DNA of 64,000 bases, taken from assembly GCF_963169125.1 (NCBI RefSeq), contig NC_084794.1:227475409-227539408 (forward strand), written 5' to 3'. The notes under the pieces were generated by a model. That model made no database searches, was not told the origin of the DNA, and saw only the letters and a list, made by a program, of their open reading frames with translations. The DNA comes from Humulus lupulus. Lineage: Eukaryota > Streptophyta > Magnoliopsida > Rosales > Cannabaceae. This document shows positions 63,031 to 64,000 of this stretch, one piece after another (within the stretch, counting starts at the first letter, position 1; each line of letters opens with the position of its first letter). Both the position numbers and the translations under genes were made by a program.

Positions 63031-64000
63031 AACCTTAGTATGTGTATTCTAAAACTTGTGATAAGATTAAAACCTTAGTATGCGTGTATGTTGATTTTAA
63101 GTAATGAAATGAAAGGCATCTTAGATACAAAGAGGTTTCTTATTTCCACTTTTTAATGAAAGATCTTGGAAAGGTCGATACCATCTTAGGTATCAAAGTT
63201 AAAAGAAATAGTCGATGCTATATCGTAAGTCATTCACACTATGGACAAGATGCTTGAAAAATTTAGTCATCTTAAAATCAAGAAAGTAAATACACCATTC
63301 GATGCAAATGTAAAACTTGAAAATAATGAAGGAAGAATGGTAGCTGAATTAGAATATACAAGTGCAATAGGAAGCTTAATGCAAGTCGCACATTGTACAA
63401 GAGTAGATATAGCATTTGCAATTAGTAAACTAAATAGGTTTACTAGCAATCCAAGTATCCAACATTGGAAGGCTATCGGGAGAGTTCTAGGATACCCTAA
63501 AGGGACCAAGAACCTTAGTCTTCACTATTCAAAGTTTCCTAGGGTACTTGAAGGGTATTCTAATGCAAATTAGATATCAAGTGTAGGAGATAATTTCTTC
63601 ACAATCATTTGGGTGCTGAAAGTAAGAGGTGGTGCAATTTCTTGGGGCTCAAAAGAACAAACTTATATTTCACACTTAACCATGAAAGCCAAGTTCATAG
63701 CTCTAGCAGCTACTAACAAAGAGGCTGAATAGTTAAAGAATCTTATTTTGGACATATCCCTATCATAACTAAGAAAGTGACATCTATCTCAATCCATTTT
63801 GATAGGCAAGCAACATTAGCTAGATCTTACAATAGTCAATATAAAGAGAAGTCTAGACATATAAGCCTTAGACAAGACTATGTGAGACAATTGATTCATG
63901 AAGGAATCATCTCCATATCATATGTGAGATCTAGTAAGAATTTAGAGGATCCCCTTACAAAGGACTTGGTGAGTTCTACTATAAAAGGGGTGAGATTGAA
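63031..64000 (+). pseudogene. copia-3 RT C-terminal part and RNase H
   Basis: Plus strand. The N-terminal RT (from 'VDLPQGSKP' through 'SLYGLK') is deleted; text resumes 'VYSKTCDKIKTLVCVYVDFK', with the same 10-nt loss at the catalytic box as copia-2. It goes on 'FLMKDLGKVDTILGIKVKR', and an open stretch 63241-63573 has 'LEYTSAIGSLMQVAHCTRVD' and 'WKAIGRVLGYPKGTKNLSL'. RNase H follows with 'AISWGSKEQTYISHLTMKAK', 'FIALAATNKEAE' and 'YKEKSRHISLRQDYVRQLI' to the window edge. A stop follows 'YSNAN'. Confidence 0.83.

Overview
This window is plant nuclear DNA made almost entirely of LTR retrotransposons. I see no convincing host gene, tRNA, rRNA or CRISPR array. The evidence for a plant, probably a eudicot with a repeat-rich genome, is: Ty1/copia and Ty3/gypsy polyproteins on both strands; a methionine-initiator-tRNA type primer site (TTGGTATCAGAGC); chromovirus (Del/Tekay-like) integrase tails; a Tat-lineage gypsy element with a second RNase H and an antisense intron-bearing gene; MITE-like inverted repeats; and many solo LTRs with 5-bp target duplications. 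The species cannot be fixed from the sequence.

Layout. (1) 1-2677 and 32618-34571 are the two halves of one minus-strand Ty1/copia element (copia-1). It was split inside its protease / pre-integrase region by a plus-strand Tekay-type gypsy locus (2678-32617, target duplication tgaaa). (2) That locus is not a simple element. Its outer LTRs and distal pol are plus strand ('E1'), but its centre (4269-16960) is a minus-strand tandem of the same family: truncated LTR, internal B, one complete shared LTR, partial internal A. Internal B carries a solo LTR (10288-12683, target duplication gtata). (3) E1 pol is interrupted by a nearly complete Tat-lineage gypsy element (17267-28964, two 570-bp LTRs, target duplication ggatt). 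It carries gag, protease, RT, two RNase H domains, integrase and, antisense, a spliced multi-exon gene with its own TATA box. (4) 33544-39336 holds three related copia LTRs, one of them containing a MITE and a 2-kb solo LTR. (5) 39357-51297 is a second plus-strand Tekay-like element ('G2') with 2.5-kb LTRs. Its RT region is replaced by a minus-strand LTR-plus-leader fragment of the first Tekay family (44008-46524). (6) 51298-57790 is a degenerate minus-strand copia (copia-2), split by a solo LTR that contains another solo LTR. (7) 57791-60780 is decayed DNA with LTR and MITE remnants. (8) 60780-64000 is a plus-strand copia (copia-3): an LTR containing a solo LTR, fused directly to integrase, then RT and RNase H running off the window.

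All pol genes carry stops, frameshifts or active-site changes, so none of these copies looks autonomous. The best-preserved coding units are the Tat gag/pol and its antisense gene, and a small leader ORF between the primer site and gag of the Tekay family (intact in one copy, open but 3'-truncated in another, frameshifted in the third).

The most interesting signals are: (a) clusters of near-palindromic 14-mers of the form GGCGATnnATCGCC upstream of the TATA box in LTRs of unrelated gypsy and copia families, with different words (GCGCTGTAGCGC, GGTCGCGACC) in the G2-type LTRs; (b) the Tekay leader ORF; (c) the antisense spliced gene with an upstream repeat array carrying two TGACGTGTCA sites; (d) two copia copies sharing the same 10-nt deletion across the catalytic YVDD, which suggests a defective lineage moved in trans.
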